Shown: positions 24,271-34,735, counted from the first letter of the stretch. The stretch: DNA of 64,000 bases from CALODP01 sp942492055 (GCA_942492055.1 CALODP010000019.1:558001-622000); one strand, 5' to 3'. The notes: generated by a model not told the origin, from the sequence alone. Made by a program: numbers and translations.

Positions 24271-26040
24271 ATGAAGAAACTACTCTACTTTTTTCTCTTT
24301 CTTGTTCTACCACTCTCTAATATTTTTTCTCAACACAACAATGACAAAGTAATTACTTCCGAAGAATTAAAAGCCCATGTTTCCTATCTCGCCTCTGATG
24401 AGTTGGCTGGACGATTGCCGGGAACTGATGGATGTATAAAAGCGGCCGAATATATCAGGAAGGAATTAAAACGAGAAGGAATTGCTTCTCAGTACGAACA
24501 ATATTTTCAAAAGCTCGATTTTGTTTCGGGAATAGAATTGGGAAAGAATAACAGATTCTCATTCAATTCGGAGGAGTTGCAAATTGAGGAGGATTTTCTT
24601 CCGCTCTCTTTCTCCGCGTCGCAAGAAGTATCCGGTGAGGTTGTATTCTTAGGATACGGAATTGATGCTTCGGGAGATTCTCTTGTGTGGAATGATTACG
24701 ATAAAATAGATATAACCGGGAAAATAGCCTTGATATTAAAGGGGCAGCCAGATATCGAGAAGTATTCGAGTTTATTTGATTCACACAGTTCGGTTAGGAA
24801 AAAAGCTTTGAAGGCCTATGACAAAGGGGCTAAAGGAGTAATCTTTATTTCCGAAAAAGATGAAAAGCAATTTCCGGATGTGAATTCCATTAAAGAGGGG
24901 GAATTATCTTTACCGGTAATTCAAATAAACAGAAAAAAAGCAGCGAATTTACTAAAAAGTAAATTCCCTAATCTTGCGACCATGGAGGAATCCTATCTTT
25001 CCGCTGAAGGAGAAAGATCATTCCCCATCGGAATAGATGCTGAAATCACTACCGATATTAAAAGAGTCAGAACGACGACTCAAAATGTAGTTGGAGTAAT
25101 CTCAGCAAATAATAATTCCGAGGAATTTATTGTAATCGGAGCTCATTATGATCATCTTGGAATGGGAGGGGAAGGAAGTGGTTCGAGAACACCGGATAGT
25201 ATCGATGTGCACAACGGAGCCGACGACAATGCTTCCGGAGTAGCTTCCGTTATTGAAATTGCCAAGCGTATTTCGGCAAATAGAGAGAAGTTAAACAGAA
25301 ATGTATTAGTTGCATTTTTTACAGCGGAAGAAAAAGGATTGATCGGATCAAAGTATTTTGTAAATCATCCCCCTGTTGAGCTTTCGAAAATCAAATATAT
25401 GATTAACCTTGATATGGTTGGGCGTCTGGATCCCGATACGAAAAATGTCACTATTGGCGGTAGCGGAACAGCAATTGGCTTAGAAGAAATGATCAGAGCG
25501 AAGATTGATACTAACAAGCTAAAGGTAGCTCTTTCACCCGAAGGATACGGTCCTTCCGATCACGCCTCGTTTTATTCGAGGGATATTCCTGTGGGATTCG
25601 TTTTTACGGGAGTGCACACAGACTATCATACTCCACGCGATGACGCTGAATTGCTTAACTATGACGGGCAAAAAACTGTTTCCGATTTCGTATATGACAT
25701 AGTAATGGAAGTAGCAACTAATGGAAAAGACTTGGCGTTTCAGGAAGCCGGACCAAAGAAACCTGAAATGAGTAGGAAGAAATTCAAAGTAACTTTGGGA
25801 ATTATGCCGGATGTAGCCTCAACAGATGTAAAAGGGTTACGAGCCGATGCTGTTATGAAAGGACGTCCTGCTTTTAATGCCGGAATGAAAAAAGGTGATA
25901 TTATTATTGCGCTCGACGGGAAAAAGATTGATAATATTTATGATTACATGAACAGGCTATCGGACCTTAAAGTCGGACAGCGAATAAACGTTGACGTTCT
26001 TAGAAAAGGAAAAACAGTTGTTCTTATTGTTGATTTATAA
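24271..26040 (+). CDS. M28-family zinc aminopeptidase with PA and PDZ domains
   Basis: This is a 589-residue secreted or periplasmic metallopeptidase. A signal peptide (about 1-21) is followed by a protease-associated (PA) insertion (about 100-220) and the M28 catalytic domain with zinc ligands in GAHYDHLG, HNGADDNASG, the acidic TAEEKGLIGS and NLDMVGR, plus VHTDYHTPRDD as the last His ligand. The C-terminal PDZ domain (about 500-589) has ADAVMKGRPAFNAGMKKGDIIIALDGKKI. PDZ at the end may position substrates. It is monocistronic and followed by a strong hairpin. Confidence 0.9.
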   Translation: MKKLLYFFLFLVLPLSNIFSQHNNDKVITSEELKAHVSYLASDELAGRLPGTDGCIKAAEYIRKELKREGIASQYEQYFQKLDFVSGIELGKNNRFSFNSEELQIEEDFLPLSFSASQEVSGEVVFLGYGIDASGDSLVWNDYDKIDITGKIALILKGQPDIEKYSSLFDSHSSVRKKALKAYDKGAKGVIFISEKDEKQFPDVNSIKEGELSLPVIQINRKKAANLLKSKFPNLATMEESYLSAEGERSFPIGIDAEITTDIKRVRTTTQNVVGVISANNNSEEFIVIGAHYDHLGMGGEGSGSRTPDSIDVHNGADDNASGVASVIEIAKRISANREKLNRNVLVAFFTAEEKGLIGSKYFVNHPPVELSKIKYMINLDMVGRLDPDTKNVTIGGSGTAIGLEEMIRAKIDTNKLKVALSPEGYGPSDHASFYSRDIPVGFVFTGVHTDYHTPRDDAELLNYDGQKTVSDFVYDIVMEVATNGKDLAFQEAGPKKPEMSRKKFKVTLGIMPDVASTDVKGLRADAVMKGRPAFNAGMKKGDIIIALDGKKIDNIYDYMNRLSDLKVGQRINVDVLRKGKTVVLIVDL

Positions 26041-26047
26041 AAAAACT

Positions 26048-26068
26048 CCGCCGCAAAACAAGCGGCGG
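26048..26068 (+). terminator. Terminator-like hairpin after the M28 peptidase gene
   Basis: CCGCCGC and GCGGCGG form a 7-bp all-GC stem with a 7-base A-rich loop, 8 bases after the stop codon. The following T-tract is broken (TCTATTCTTT), so termination efficiency is uncertain. Confidence 0.65.
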
Positions 26069-26208
26069 TCTATTCTTTATGACAAACTTTTTATCTTTTT
26101 CGGTTTAATAGTGTGTTAAAAGGTTTGCGCCCTACTTCCCTATCTTGCTAAACCATCCCTTTTTTGATATTTTTAGAGTTCTTTTAAAACCAATAAAGTG
26201 AATTGAAA

Positions 26209-28671
26209 ATGAAATATCCATTTGAAGAATCTGAGAGTAAATGGCGCAAGCATTGGGAAGATAATAAAACCTATAAAACGGAATTAACCGATAAAGAGAA
26301 AGCGCTCTATTGTTTAGTTATGTTTAGTTATCCTTCCGGATCAAAGTTACACTGCGGACACTGGTACAATTACGGGCCAACCGATTCATGGGCCAGATTT
26401 AAGAAATTACAAGGTTTCAATGTATTTGAGCCTATGGGATTTGACGCGTTCGGACTTCCCGCTGAAAACTACGCTATTAAAACCGGAATTCATCCTCAAG
26501 ACAGTACATTCCAAAATATTAAAGATATCAGAGTTCAGCTGAAGAGAATGGGCTGTATGTATGACTGGGACGCCGAGCTATGGACATGTGTTCCCGAATA
26601 CTACAAATGGAATCAATGGTTATTTACTCAATTATACAAAAAAGGTTTGGCCTATAGAAAGAACGCTCCGGTTAACTGGTGCCCTTCTTGTAATACTGTA
26701 TTGGCAAACGAACAGGTATTGGGAGACGGTACTTGCGAAAGATGCGATACTCCTGTTGAAAGAAAAAATCTGACACAATGGTTTTTCAAGATAACAGATT
26801 ACGCTGATGAATTGTTGGATGGTTTGAAAACAATCGATTGGCCGGAAAAAACAAAATTGATGCAGGAAAACTGGATCGGTAAGAGCTACGGTACCGAAGT
26901 TGATTTTCAAATAGAAGGACATGACGAAGGTTTTACCGTATTTACTACTCGTCCCGATACCCTTTTCGGTGTTACTTACTGTGTAATTGCGCCGGAACAT
27001 GAAATTGTTGATAGAATTGTTACTGACGAATATAAAGAGAAAGTAGAAGCTTATAGAAACGAAGTAAAATCACTTTCCGAAATTGAAAGAACTTCTACGG
27101 TTAAAGAGAAAACAGGATGCCCTACGGGGGCATACGCAATCAATCCGGTTAACGGAGAAAGAGTTCCGATCTGGGTTGGCGATTATGTATTGGCAAACTA
27201 CGGTACCGGTTGCGTGATGGCTGTTCCGGCTCATGACGAAAGAGATTTTGCGTTCGCTAAGAAATTTGAGCTTCCGATCAGAAAGGTTATTCTTGAAGAA
27301 GGAAAGACAGCCGAAGAAGAATTGGAAGAGGCATATACCGAAGTAGGTACAATGATAAATTCCGATCAGTTTGACGGAACCAAATCGGATGAAGGAATTG
27401 TGAAGGTTTCCGAATGGTTGGAAGAACAAAAAACCGGACAGAGAAAAGTTAATTATAGATTAAGAGATTGGTTGATTTCCAGACAGAGATACTGGGGAAC
27501 CCCGATACCTGTAGTTTATTGCGATAAGTGCGGCGAGGTACTTGTGCCGGATGAGCAACTACCTGTTGAATTACCATACGAGGTTCAATTCAAACCTGAT
27601 GGCGGTTCTCCTTTGGCAACAAACGAAGAATTCGTTAATACTACATGCCCTAAATGTGGTGGCCCGGCTAAGAGAGATGTTGATACTATGGATACCTTCG
27701 TGGATTCCTCATGGTATTACTTCCGTTATTTGAATCCGAAATTCAACGAAGGAATGTTCGATAAAGAATTAGGAAACAGATGGACACCGATTGATATGTA
27801 TGTTGGTGGTGCCGAACACGCTACAATGCACTTGTTATACGCGAGATTTATTCATAAGTTTTTACGAGATTTGGGACTTACCGAAGCTAACGAACCGTTC
27901 CAAAAATTGATACATCAGGGTACTATTACAAATGCCGGCGCCAAAATGTCGAAATCGAAAGGGAACGTTGTTAACCCTGACGGATTTATCGAACAGTACG
28001 GATCGGATGTTTTCAGAATGTATTTAATGTTCATGGGACCATATGAACTCGGGGGAGACTGGAGCGATAAAGGTATAGTCGGTGTCGATAGATTTGTTCA
28101 GAAGGTTTGGAACTTGATTGAAGAGCACAAAGATTTTATGACAGATGTAAAACCTGCTGATACTTTTGATCTCGCTAAATTAAGCGAAGAAGAGAAAGCG
28201 GTTTACAGAAAAGTAAATCAGACTATTGCCAAATACGAAGTTGAAATAGATCATTTCCGTTTCAATACGGCAATTGCTGCGTTGATGGAATTGATGAACG
28301 GTTTGAAAAACTTGAGCAACTGTTCGAAAGAAATTCAGGCTTACGTAATAGAAAGATTGGTTGTTATGTTAGCTCCGGTAGCGCCTCACTTGGCTGAAGA
28401 ATGTTGGACAGTATTAGGAAACGAGCCGTTATTCGATAACCCTGTGTGGTTCAAAGCCGATGAGAAAGCATTAACGGAAGACTCTATGATTATTGTTGTT
28501 CAGGTTAACGGAAAGGTAAGAGCGAAATTAACTCTCCCTGTTGATGTTGCCGAAGATGCGGTAAAAGAAGCAGCTTGGCAAGAAGAGAATGTTAAGATTC
28601 ACGCAGATGGTAAAACCGTTGTAAAAGAGATTTACGTTAAAAACAAAATCTATAACATAGTAGTCAGATAA
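26209..28671 (+). CDS. leuS: Leucyl-tRNA synthetase
   Basis: This is a class I synthetase that charges tRNA-Leu. I use the ATG at 26209 (MKYPFEESESKWRKHWEDN); an in-frame TTG lies six bases earlier. The HIGH motif appears as HCGHW (about residue 46). A zinc-type CPSCN...CERC knuckle follows, then the CP1 editing domain with TTRPDTLFGVTY and GTGCVMAVPAHDERD, the RDWLISRQRYWG strand, and KMSKSKGNV. The C-terminal anticodon-binding domain ends near ENVKIHADGKTVVKEIYVKNK. At about 820 residues it is the normal bacterial size. serS follows after 28 bases, so the two are probably one operon. Confidence 0.97.
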   Translation: MKYPFEESESKWRKHWEDNKTYKTELTDKEKALYCLVMFSYPSGSKLHCGHWYNYGPTDSWARFKKLQGFNVFEPMGFDAFGLPAENYAIKTGIHPQDSTFQNIKDIRVQLKRMGCMYDWDAELWTCVPEYYKWNQWLFTQLYKKGLAYRKNAPVNWCPSCNTVLANEQVLGDGTCERCDTPVERKNLTQWFFKITDYADELLDGLKTIDWPEKTKLMQENWIGKSYGTEVDFQIEGHDEGFTVFTTRPDTLFGVTYCVIAPEHEIVDRIVTDEYKEKVEAYRNEVKSLSEIERTSTVKEKTGCPTGAYAINPVNGERVPIWVGDYVLANYGTGCVMAVPAHDERDFAFAKKFELPIRKVILEEGKTAEEELEEAYTEVGTMINSDQFDGTKSDEGIVKVSEWLEEQKTGQRKVNYRLRDWLISRQRYWGTPIPVVYCDKCGEVLVPDEQLPVELPYEVQFKPDGGSPLATNEEFVNTTCPKCGGPAKRDVDTMDTFVDSSWYYFRYLNPKFNEGMFDKELGNRWTPIDMYVGGAEHATMHLLYARFIHKFLRDLGLTEANEPFQKLIHQGTITNAGAKMSKSKGNVVNPDGFIEQYGSDVFRMYLMFMGPYELGGDWSDKGIVGVDRFVQKVWNLIEEHKDFMTDVKPADTFDLAKLSEEEKAVYRKVNQTIAKYEVEIDHFRFNTAIAALMELMNGLKNLSNCSKEIQAYVIERLVVMLAPVAPHLAEECWTVLGNEPLFDNPVWFKADEKALTEDSMIIVVQVNGKVRAKLTLPVDVAEDAVKEAAWQEENVKIHADGKTVVKEIYVKNKIYNIVVR

Positions 28672-28699
28672 ATAAAATAAATAGCGGAAGAGAATTCAA

Positions 28700-29977
28700 A
28701 TGCTAGACTTAAAATATGTACGAGAGAATCCCGAAGTTGTAAAACAAGGAATTCAAAATAAAAATGAAAAAGATACTGTTGACGCCATCTTGAAGGTTGA
28801 CGAGGAAAGAAGAACATTCATTACCCAAAACGAAGAGTTGAAAGCGAAAAGAAATAAAGTATCGCAGGAAGTCGGTCGCTTGAAAAAAGCGGGTGAAAAC
28901 GCTGACGAGATTATCGCGGAAATGAAACAAGTTTCCGATGATATAAAAGAACTTGACGAAAAGGTTCGTGAAGCTGATGAAAAGCTCATCGAGTTGTTAA
29001 GCTGGATCCCTAATTTGCCACACGAGTCTGTTCCTGTCGGTAAATCTGCGGACGATAACGTTGAATCCAGAAAATGGGCACCGGAAGATTTTTCGTTCGA
29101 GAATGAATTTGAAAAGAAAGATCATGTTGAATTGGGTAAATCTCTTAATATCCTGGACTTTGAAAGAGGCGCTAAGATTAGTGGTTCCGGATTTCCGGTT
29201 TACGTCGGTAAAGGAGCTACACTTGAGAGAGCTTTGATAAACTATATGCTTGATGTTCATATCAATCAGCATAATTATACCGAAATACTTCCTCCGTTTC
29301 TCGTTAACAGAGATTCGATGAAGGGTACCGGACAGATTCCGAAGATGGAAGAAGATATGTATCATTGTACAAAAGATGATGTTTTCCCTATTCCAACGGC
29401 AGAGGTTCCGATAACTAACCTTCACAGAAGCGAAATGTTGCAGGAAGAGAATCTTCCTATAAATTACGTCGGATATTCAGCTTGTTTCCGTCGTGAAGCC
29501 GGTTCTTACGGTAAAGACTCGAAAGGTTTCTTGAGAGTTCATCAGTTCAACAAAGTTGAGATGGTTAAATTCGTGAAGCCGGAAACATCATACGACGAAT
29601 TGGAAAATCTTGTATCCGATGCGGAAGATATTTTGAAAGCGTTGAAAATTCCTTACAGAATATTAACTCTTTGTACCGGAGATTTAAGCTTTTCTGCCGC
29701 AAAATGTTACGATATCGAGACATGGTCTCCGGCAGAGGAGAAATGGCTCGAAGCTTCTTCTTGCAGTAACTTCGAAAGCTTCCAGGCAAGAAGAGCTAAC
29801 ATTCGTTACAAGGGGAAAGATAGCAAGAAACCGGAATTTGTACATACTCTTAACGGATCCGGATTAGCAACAAGCCGTTTGATGGTTTCCATTTTGGAAA
29901 ATTATCAGACTGCCGATGGCAAAATAGTTGTTCCGGAAGTGTTGAGAAAATATACCGGATTCGAAATTATCGATTAA
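28700..29977 (+). CDS. serS: Seryl-tRNA synthetase
   Basis: This 425-residue class II synthetase charges tRNA-Ser and tRNA-Sec. The N-terminal long coiled-coil arm spans about 30-100 (many KxxE repeats), followed by catalytic motifs: motif 2 FRREAGSYGKDSKGFLRVHQF and motif 3 near LNGSGLATSRLMVSILENYQ. The conserved TAEVPITNLH and ASSCSNFESFQARR segments are clear. It lies 28 bases downstream of leuS, and a UUCG-capped terminator follows. Confidence 0.97.
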   Translation: MLDLKYVRENPEVVKQGIQNKNEKDTVDAILKVDEERRTFITQNEELKAKRNKVSQEVGRLKKAGENADEIIAEMKQVSDDIKELDEKVREADEKLIELLSWIPNLPHESVPVGKSADDNVESRKWAPEDFSFENEFEKKDHVELGKSLNILDFERGAKISGSGFPVYVGKGATLERALINYMLDVHINQHNYTEILPPFLVNRDSMKGTGQIPKMEEDMYHCTKDDVFPIPTAEVPITNLHRSEMLQEENLPINYVGYSACFRREAGSYGKDSKGFLRVHQFNKVEMVKFVKPETSYDELENLVSDAEDILKALKIPYRILTLCTGDLSFSAAKCYDIETWSPAEEKWLEASSCSNFESFQARRANIRYKGKDSKKPEFVHTLNGSGLATSRLMVSILENYQTADGKIVVPEVLRKYTGFEIID

Positions 29978-30013
29978 CCGATTTGATTCTTCATTGCATT
30001 TTTTTAATATATG

Positions 30014-30043
30014 AGTTCAAATTCGCTTCGGCGGATTTGAACT
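30014..30043 (+). terminator. Terminator of the leuS-serS operon (TTCG loop)
   Basis: AGTTCAAATTCGC and GCGGATTTGAACT form a 13-bp stem with one G-T wobble around a TTCG tetraloop, 37 bases after the serS stop. T-rich sequence follows. Confidence 0.85.
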
Positions 30044-30104
30044 TATTTGTATATGGGGTGTTTAACCCATTGAGTATTTCCTTATTCCCGATTGGACACG
30101 TTGA

Positions 30105-31853
30105 ATGGGCAGTTTATCTTACTTAAATAAATATTTCCGTCGTTACAAGAAGAAGCTGATATTAGGAATAGTCTTTATTCTTATCTCAAACGGCTCTCAA
30201 GTCTATATTCCCTTGTTAATGAAGGAGGGAATAGACAGCCTGAAAAGCAATATCGGTTACGATGTTTTGTTGCGTTACGGATTGTTGATCGTTGGGGCTG
30301 CTCTTATAAGTGGTATCTTCCGTTTTCTAATCAGGGAAACCATTATTGTTGTTTCCAGAGAGATAGAATACGATCTGCGGCAGGATTTTTGGACTCACAT
30401 ACAACGCCTCCCTTTGAGTTTCTTTCAAAATACTTCAACCGGAAATATCATGTCGCACGCGACTAATGATATCAGCGCGGTAAGGATGTATGTCGGGCCA
30501 GCGGTAATGTACTCGATAGATACGATAACTAAATTCGTCATTGTCATTTCGATAATGATGTCTCTCAGTGTTCCTTTAACAATATATACTTTGCTTCCCC
30601 TTCCTATCTTATCCTTCTTTGTATATAAGCTGAGTAAAAAGATTCACAAGAAGTTTACCCTGATTCAGGAAAAGTTTTCCGAACTAACAACGAAAGCGCA
30701 GGAGAGTTTTTCCGGAATCAGAGTATTAAAAGCTTATGTTCGCGAGGCTAACGAGATAGATGAGTTTTCCTCTTTGAGTAAGGAGTATCTGGAAAGGAAC
30801 ATGGATAAAGTCAGAATTCAGGCGCTATTCATGCCTTTGCTTTATCTCATCACCGGAACCTCAACAATAATAGTGATTCTCGTTGGTGGTAATATGATAA
30901 TAAACGGAATTCTTTCCTTGGGAGATATTACCGCTTTTGTTATCTATCTCGGATTACTGATCTGGCCGACTATCGCGTTCGGATGGGTTGCCAATATCGT
31001 TCAGCAGGCGGACGCCAGCATGAAGAGATTAAGAAAATTACTAAATGAAGAGATTAAAATAGAAGATACGCCGCGAACACGATTTTCGATCAATGATATC
31101 AAAGGGTATATTGAATTCGAAAATGTTTCCTTTAAATATCGCGAGGATTTGCCCGCAGTGTTGGATAAGATTTGTCTGAAGGTGGAGGCGGGATCTACTC
31201 TTGCAGTGATCGGACATACGGGGGTAGGAAAAACCAGTTTCGTTAATCTAATGGCTCGAATGTACGACGTAACGGAAGGAAATGTAAAGATAGACGGAAG
31301 AGACGTAAGAGAGATTCCGGTGCAGGTGTTAAGACGAAATATCGGCTTCGTGCCACAGGAAACATTCCTATTCTCAGATACTTTGGAGAACAATATAGCT
31401 TACGGCTTGAAAACATTCGACGAAAAGAGAGTTCTTGAAGTGGCGGAAATAGCCAAGCTTGATAAAGATGTTAATGAATTCCCTAAAGGATACAAAACCG
31501 TTTTGGGAGAACGGGGAATCACCTTATCCGGCGGGCAGAAACAAAGGGCTTCCCTTGCCCGTGCTTTGGCTATTGATCCTAAGATACTTATTCTCGACGA
31601 TTCCTTTTCGGCTGTGGATACTAACACCGAAGAAGAAATACTTACTAATCTGAAGAAAGCCAGAAGCGGAAAGACGAACATAATTATTAGCCACAGAATA
31701 TCGACCGTAAAGAATGCCGATAAGATAATAGTATTGGCTGAGAAAGGGATAGCGGAAGAAGGGACTCACGACGAACTTGTTGCTAAGGGTGGAATTTACG
31801 CTGAGCTCCACTTCAAACAATTGTTGGAAGAAGAATTGAAAGAGATGAATTAA
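30105..31853 (+). CDS. ABC exporter half-transporter, degenerate-site subunit
   Basis: This is a 582-residue fused membrane/ATPase protein of the MdlA/LmrA type. Six transmembrane helices (about 1-310) precede an ATPase domain with Walker A GHTGVGKTS, signature LSGGQKQR and Walker B ILDDSFSAVD. The usual catalytic Glu after the Walker B Asp is Asp here, the mark of the degenerate-site subunit in heterodimeric exporters such as TM287/288 and BmrCD. The partner gene begins 2 bases after its stop. The substrate (lipid, drug or peptide) is unknown. Confidence 0.9.
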   Translation: MGSLSYLNKYFRRYKKKLILGIVFILISNGSQVYIPLLMKEGIDSLKSNIGYDVLLRYGLLIVGAALISGIFRFLIRETIIVVSREIEYDLRQDFWTHIQRLPLSFFQNTSTGNIMSHATNDISAVRMYVGPAVMYSIDTITKFVIVISIMMSLSVPLTIYTLLPLPILSFFVYKLSKKIHKKFTLIQEKFSELTTKAQESFSGIRVLKAYVREANEIDEFSSLSKEYLERNMDKVRIQALFMPLLYLITGTSTIIVILVGGNMIINGILSLGDITAFVIYLGLLIWPTIAFGWVANIVQQADASMKRLRKLLNEEIKIEDTPRTRFSINDIKGYIEFENVSFKYREDLPAVLDKICLKVEAGSTLAVIGHTGVGKTSFVNLMARMYDVTEGNVKIDGRDVREIPVQVLRRNIGFVPQETFLFSDTLENNIAYGLKTFDEKRVLEVAEIAKLDKDVNEFPKGYKTVLGERGITLSGGQKQRASLARALAIDPKILILDDSFSAVDTNTEEEILTNLKKARSGKTNIIISHRISTVKNADKIIVLAEKGIAEEGTHDELVAKGGIYAELHFKQLLEEELKEMN

Positions 31854-31855
31854 AC

Positions 31856-33640
31856 ATGTCCGAAAAAGATGATGAAATATTAGGGAAAGCGTACGACTCG
31901 AAGTTGATGAAGAGGCTTCTGAAGTACGTAATGCCTTATAAAAAATATGTAGCTTTGGCGATTATTCTCAATCTGTTCGTCGCGGCACTGGGGCCGGTGC
32001 GTCCATATCTTACAAAGGTCGCTGTTGATGATTACATCGTAAACGCCAATTACGACGGGCTGATAATGATAGCCGTTTTGTTGGTGGCTACTCTTTTTCT
32101 GCAAGCAATAATTCAATACTTCCTTACATATTATACCCAGTACATGGGGCAGAAGATTATTTACGATCTTCGGATAAAAGTTTTTTCGCACGTGCAAAAG
32201 CTGGCTCTTAAGTTTTTCGATAAGACTCCGATCGGTAGAACGGTAACCAGAGTTACGAATGATATAGAAGCGTTAAACGAGTTATTTTCCTCCGGAATTG
32301 TAATGGTATTTAGCGATATCTTTATAATACTATGGATATTGCTCTTTATGTTTATGATGTCTTGGAGCCTTTCGTTGGTAACCCTTGCGGTACTCCCCTT
32401 TCTTATTTACGGAACGTTTCTATTCAGAAGAAAAGTCAGGGATTCTTACAGAGACGTACGAAAGCATTTGGCCAGATTGAACTCCTATATGCAAGAGCAC
32501 GTTAGCGGAATGAATGTGGTTCAGCTTTTCACACGTGAAAGAAAAGAAACTGAAAAATACGCTTCGATAAACGGAGATCACAAGAAAGCAAATATATATT
32601 CGATCTTTTATTACGCCATCTTTTATCCCGCGGTAGAGGTTGTAAGCTCAATTGCAATCGGGATGATTATTTGGTACGGTGGCGGAAATGTTTTGGAAGG
32701 AACCCTGACTGTGGGTGTTCTATTCGCTTTTATTCAATACACCGAAATGTTTTTCAGACCGATAAGAGATTTGAGCGAGAAATATAATATCATGCAAACC
32801 GCGATGGCTTCTTCCGAAAGAGTCTTTAAGCTTTTGGATGACGATACAATTGTGAAGAATCCCGATAATCCTACGGAGCTACCGGAAATAAAGGGGAAAA
32901 TAGAATTCGATAAAGTCTGGTTCGCATACAACGAAGAGGATTATGTATTGCGGGATGTCTCCTTCGAAATTAATCCGGGGGAATCGGTGGCGATTGTCGG
33001 GGCTACTGGAGCCGGGAAAACGAGTATCATAAATCTACTCACCCGTTTCTACGATATCAATAAGGGTAAGATATTGGTTGACGGAGTTGACATCAGCACC
33101 GTAGATAAAAGAGATTTGAGAGAGTACATTTCGATAGTTCTTCAGGATGTTGTTCTCTTTTCCGGAACTATAAAATCGAACATCAATCTCAATTCGGAAA
33201 AGATAACCGAAGAAGAGATTATCAAAGCGGCCGAAACAGTAGGAGCGGATAAATTTATAAAGAACCTTCCGAACAAGTATGACGAAGAAGTTAAGGAGAA
33301 AGGGGCTACTCTAAGCGTGGGGCAACGACAACTAATTTCTTTCGCCAGAGCCCTTGCTTATAACCCACAAATCCTTATTTTAGATGAGGCGACTTCTTCG
33401 GTTGATACGGAAACCGAGGAGATCATCCAAAAAGCGATAGAGAAATTATTACGCGGCAGAACCTCAATAGTAATAGCGCATAGATTATCTACAATACAGA
33501 ACGCGGACAAAATATTAGTTATGCACAAAGGTGAAATAAGAGAAAGCGGAACGCATCAGGAACTGCTCGCCAAAAAGGGAATCTATTTCAGGCTTTATCA
33601 GTTACAATATAAAGACCAGGAAATTTTCAAATCAGCATAA
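31856..33640 (+). CDS. ABC exporter half-transporter, catalytic partner subunit
   Basis: This 594-residue partner of the preceding protein has a six-helix membrane domain and an ATPase domain with Walker A GATGAGKTS, Walker B ILDEATSSVD with the catalytic Glu intact, and H-loop IAHRLSTI. Its signature is LSVGQ instead of LSGGQ. Since each ATP site combines one subunit's Walker motifs with the other's signature, the Asp Walker B of the first subunit and this altered signature fall in the same, degenerate site. That is the expected design of an asymmetric heterodimer. fbp follows after 17 bases. Confidence 0.92.
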   Translation: MSEKDDEILGKAYDSKLMKRLLKYVMPYKKYVALAIILNLFVAALGPVRPYLTKVAVDDYIVNANYDGLIMIAVLLVATLFLQAIIQYFLTYYTQYMGQKIIYDLRIKVFSHVQKLALKFFDKTPIGRTVTRVTNDIEALNELFSSGIVMVFSDIFIILWILLFMFMMSWSLSLVTLAVLPFLIYGTFLFRRKVRDSYRDVRKHLARLNSYMQEHVSGMNVVQLFTRERKETEKYASINGDHKKANIYSIFYYAIFYPAVEVVSSIAIGMIIWYGGGNVLEGTLTVGVLFAFIQYTEMFFRPIRDLSEKYNIMQTAMASSERVFKLLDDDTIVKNPDNPTELPEIKGKIEFDKVWFAYNEEDYVLRDVSFEINPGESVAIVGATGAGKTSIINLLTRFYDINKGKILVDGVDISTVDKRDLREYISIVLQDVVLFSGTIKSNINLNSEKITEEEIIKAAETVGADKFIKNLPNKYDEEVKEKGATLSVGQRQLISFARALAYNPQILILDEATSSVDTETEEIIQKAIEKLLRGRTSIVIAHRLSTIQNADKILVMHKGEIRESGTHQELLAKKGIYFRLYQLQYKDQEIFKSA

Positions 33641-33657
33641 CTAAATAGGAGGCCCAA

Positions 33658-34668
33658 ATGCCCCGAAGATATATGACCCTCCAGCGTCATATTCTGGAAG
33701 GAGAAAAAAGGCACCCACATGCCACGGGTGAATTATCAGCTCTCCTTTCCGACCTTTCATTAGCAGCAAAAGTAATCTCATTAGAAGTAAATAAAGCAGG
33801 CCTTGTAGATATTCTCGGATTCACCGGCGAAAACAACGTCCATGGGGAAGATGTTAAGAAGCTCGACATTTTCGCTCACGAAATGCTTACCAAAGCGATG
33901 AATCACGGGGGACATCTTTGCGTGATGGCTTCGGAAGAGGAGGAGGATATTATCCATATTCCCGCAAGACACGACGTAGGGAAATATGTACTTCTCTTTG
34001 ATCCGCTCGACGGTTCGTCGAATATTGATGTGAATGTAAGTATTGGAACGATCTTCTCGATTTACAAACGGGTTACCCCCGAAGGAACCCCGGGGACAAT
34101 TGAGGATTGTTTGCAGGAAGGAAGAAATCAGGTGGCGGCCGGATATATAGTATATGGCTCGAGCACCATTATGGTTTACTCCACCGGCGAAGGGGTTCAC
34201 GGTTTTACATTAGATCCGGCGTTCGGGGAATTCCTTCTTTCGCATGAGAATATCCGGATTCCGGAGGAATGTTCCATATACAGCCTTAACGAAGGGAATT
34301 ACAAATATTGGCCGATGGGCTTGAAGAAATATATAAAGCATATTCAGGACGCGGATGATCTCGGGTTCAAGCCATATTCGTCCCGTTATATCGGCTCGAT
34401 GGTGGCGGATATCCACCGAAACCTGCTTTACGGCGGGATATTTATCTATCCGGGGGATCGAAGAAATCCGCACGGTAAGCTAAGGCTTCTTTACGAGTGT
34501 AACCCGATGGCTTTTCTGATTGAAGCCGCAGGAGGAAGAGCCACAAACGGGGAGAAGCGAATCCTTGAGATCAAACCGGAGACGCTACACCAACGTGTGC
34601 CAATCTATATCGGTAGCAAGAAGGCCGTAGAGATGGTTGAGCGCTTCTTAAGGCAGTACGGAGAGTAA
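33658..34668 (+). CDS. fbp: Fructose-1,6-bisphosphatase, class I
   Basis: This 336-residue gluconeogenic enzyme hydrolyses fructose 1,6-bisphosphate to fructose 6-phosphate. Metal and active-site motifs are visible: ASEEEEDI, LLFDPLDGSSNIDVNVSIGTIFSI (abbreviated), the substrate loop GDRRNPHGKLRLLYECNPMAFL and IEAAGGRATNGE. A perfect AGGAGG ribosome site precedes the ATG. It is the third gene after the ABC exporter pair and is followed by a strong terminator. Confidence 0.95.
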   Translation: MPRRYMTLQRHILEGEKRHPHATGELSALLSDLSLAAKVISLEVNKAGLVDILGFTGENNVHGEDVKKLDIFAHEMLTKAMNHGGHLCVMASEEEEDIIHIPARHDVGKYVLLFDPLDGSSNIDVNVSIGTIFSIYKRVTPEGTPGTIEDCLQEGRNQVAAGYIVYGSSTIMVYSTGEGVHGFTLDPAFGEFLLSHENIRIPEECSIYSLNEGNYKYWPMGLKKYIKHIQDADDLGFKPYSSRYIGSMVADIHRNLLYGGIFIYPGDRRNPHGKLRLLYECNPMAFLIEAAGGRATNGEKRILEIKPETLHQRVPIYIGSKKAVEMVERFLRQYGE

Positions 34669-34699
34669 TTTACATAGCTTCAACATAATAATTGATTAG

Positions 34700-34735
34700 A
34701 GGGGATTTGTAGAACGATACGCGAATCCCCTTTTT
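34700..34735 (+). terminator. Terminator of the ABC exporter-fbp operon
   Basis: AGGGGATTTG pairs with CGAATCCCCT around an 11-13 base loop and is followed by TTTTT. It begins about 30 bases after the fbp stop. Confidence 0.85.
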
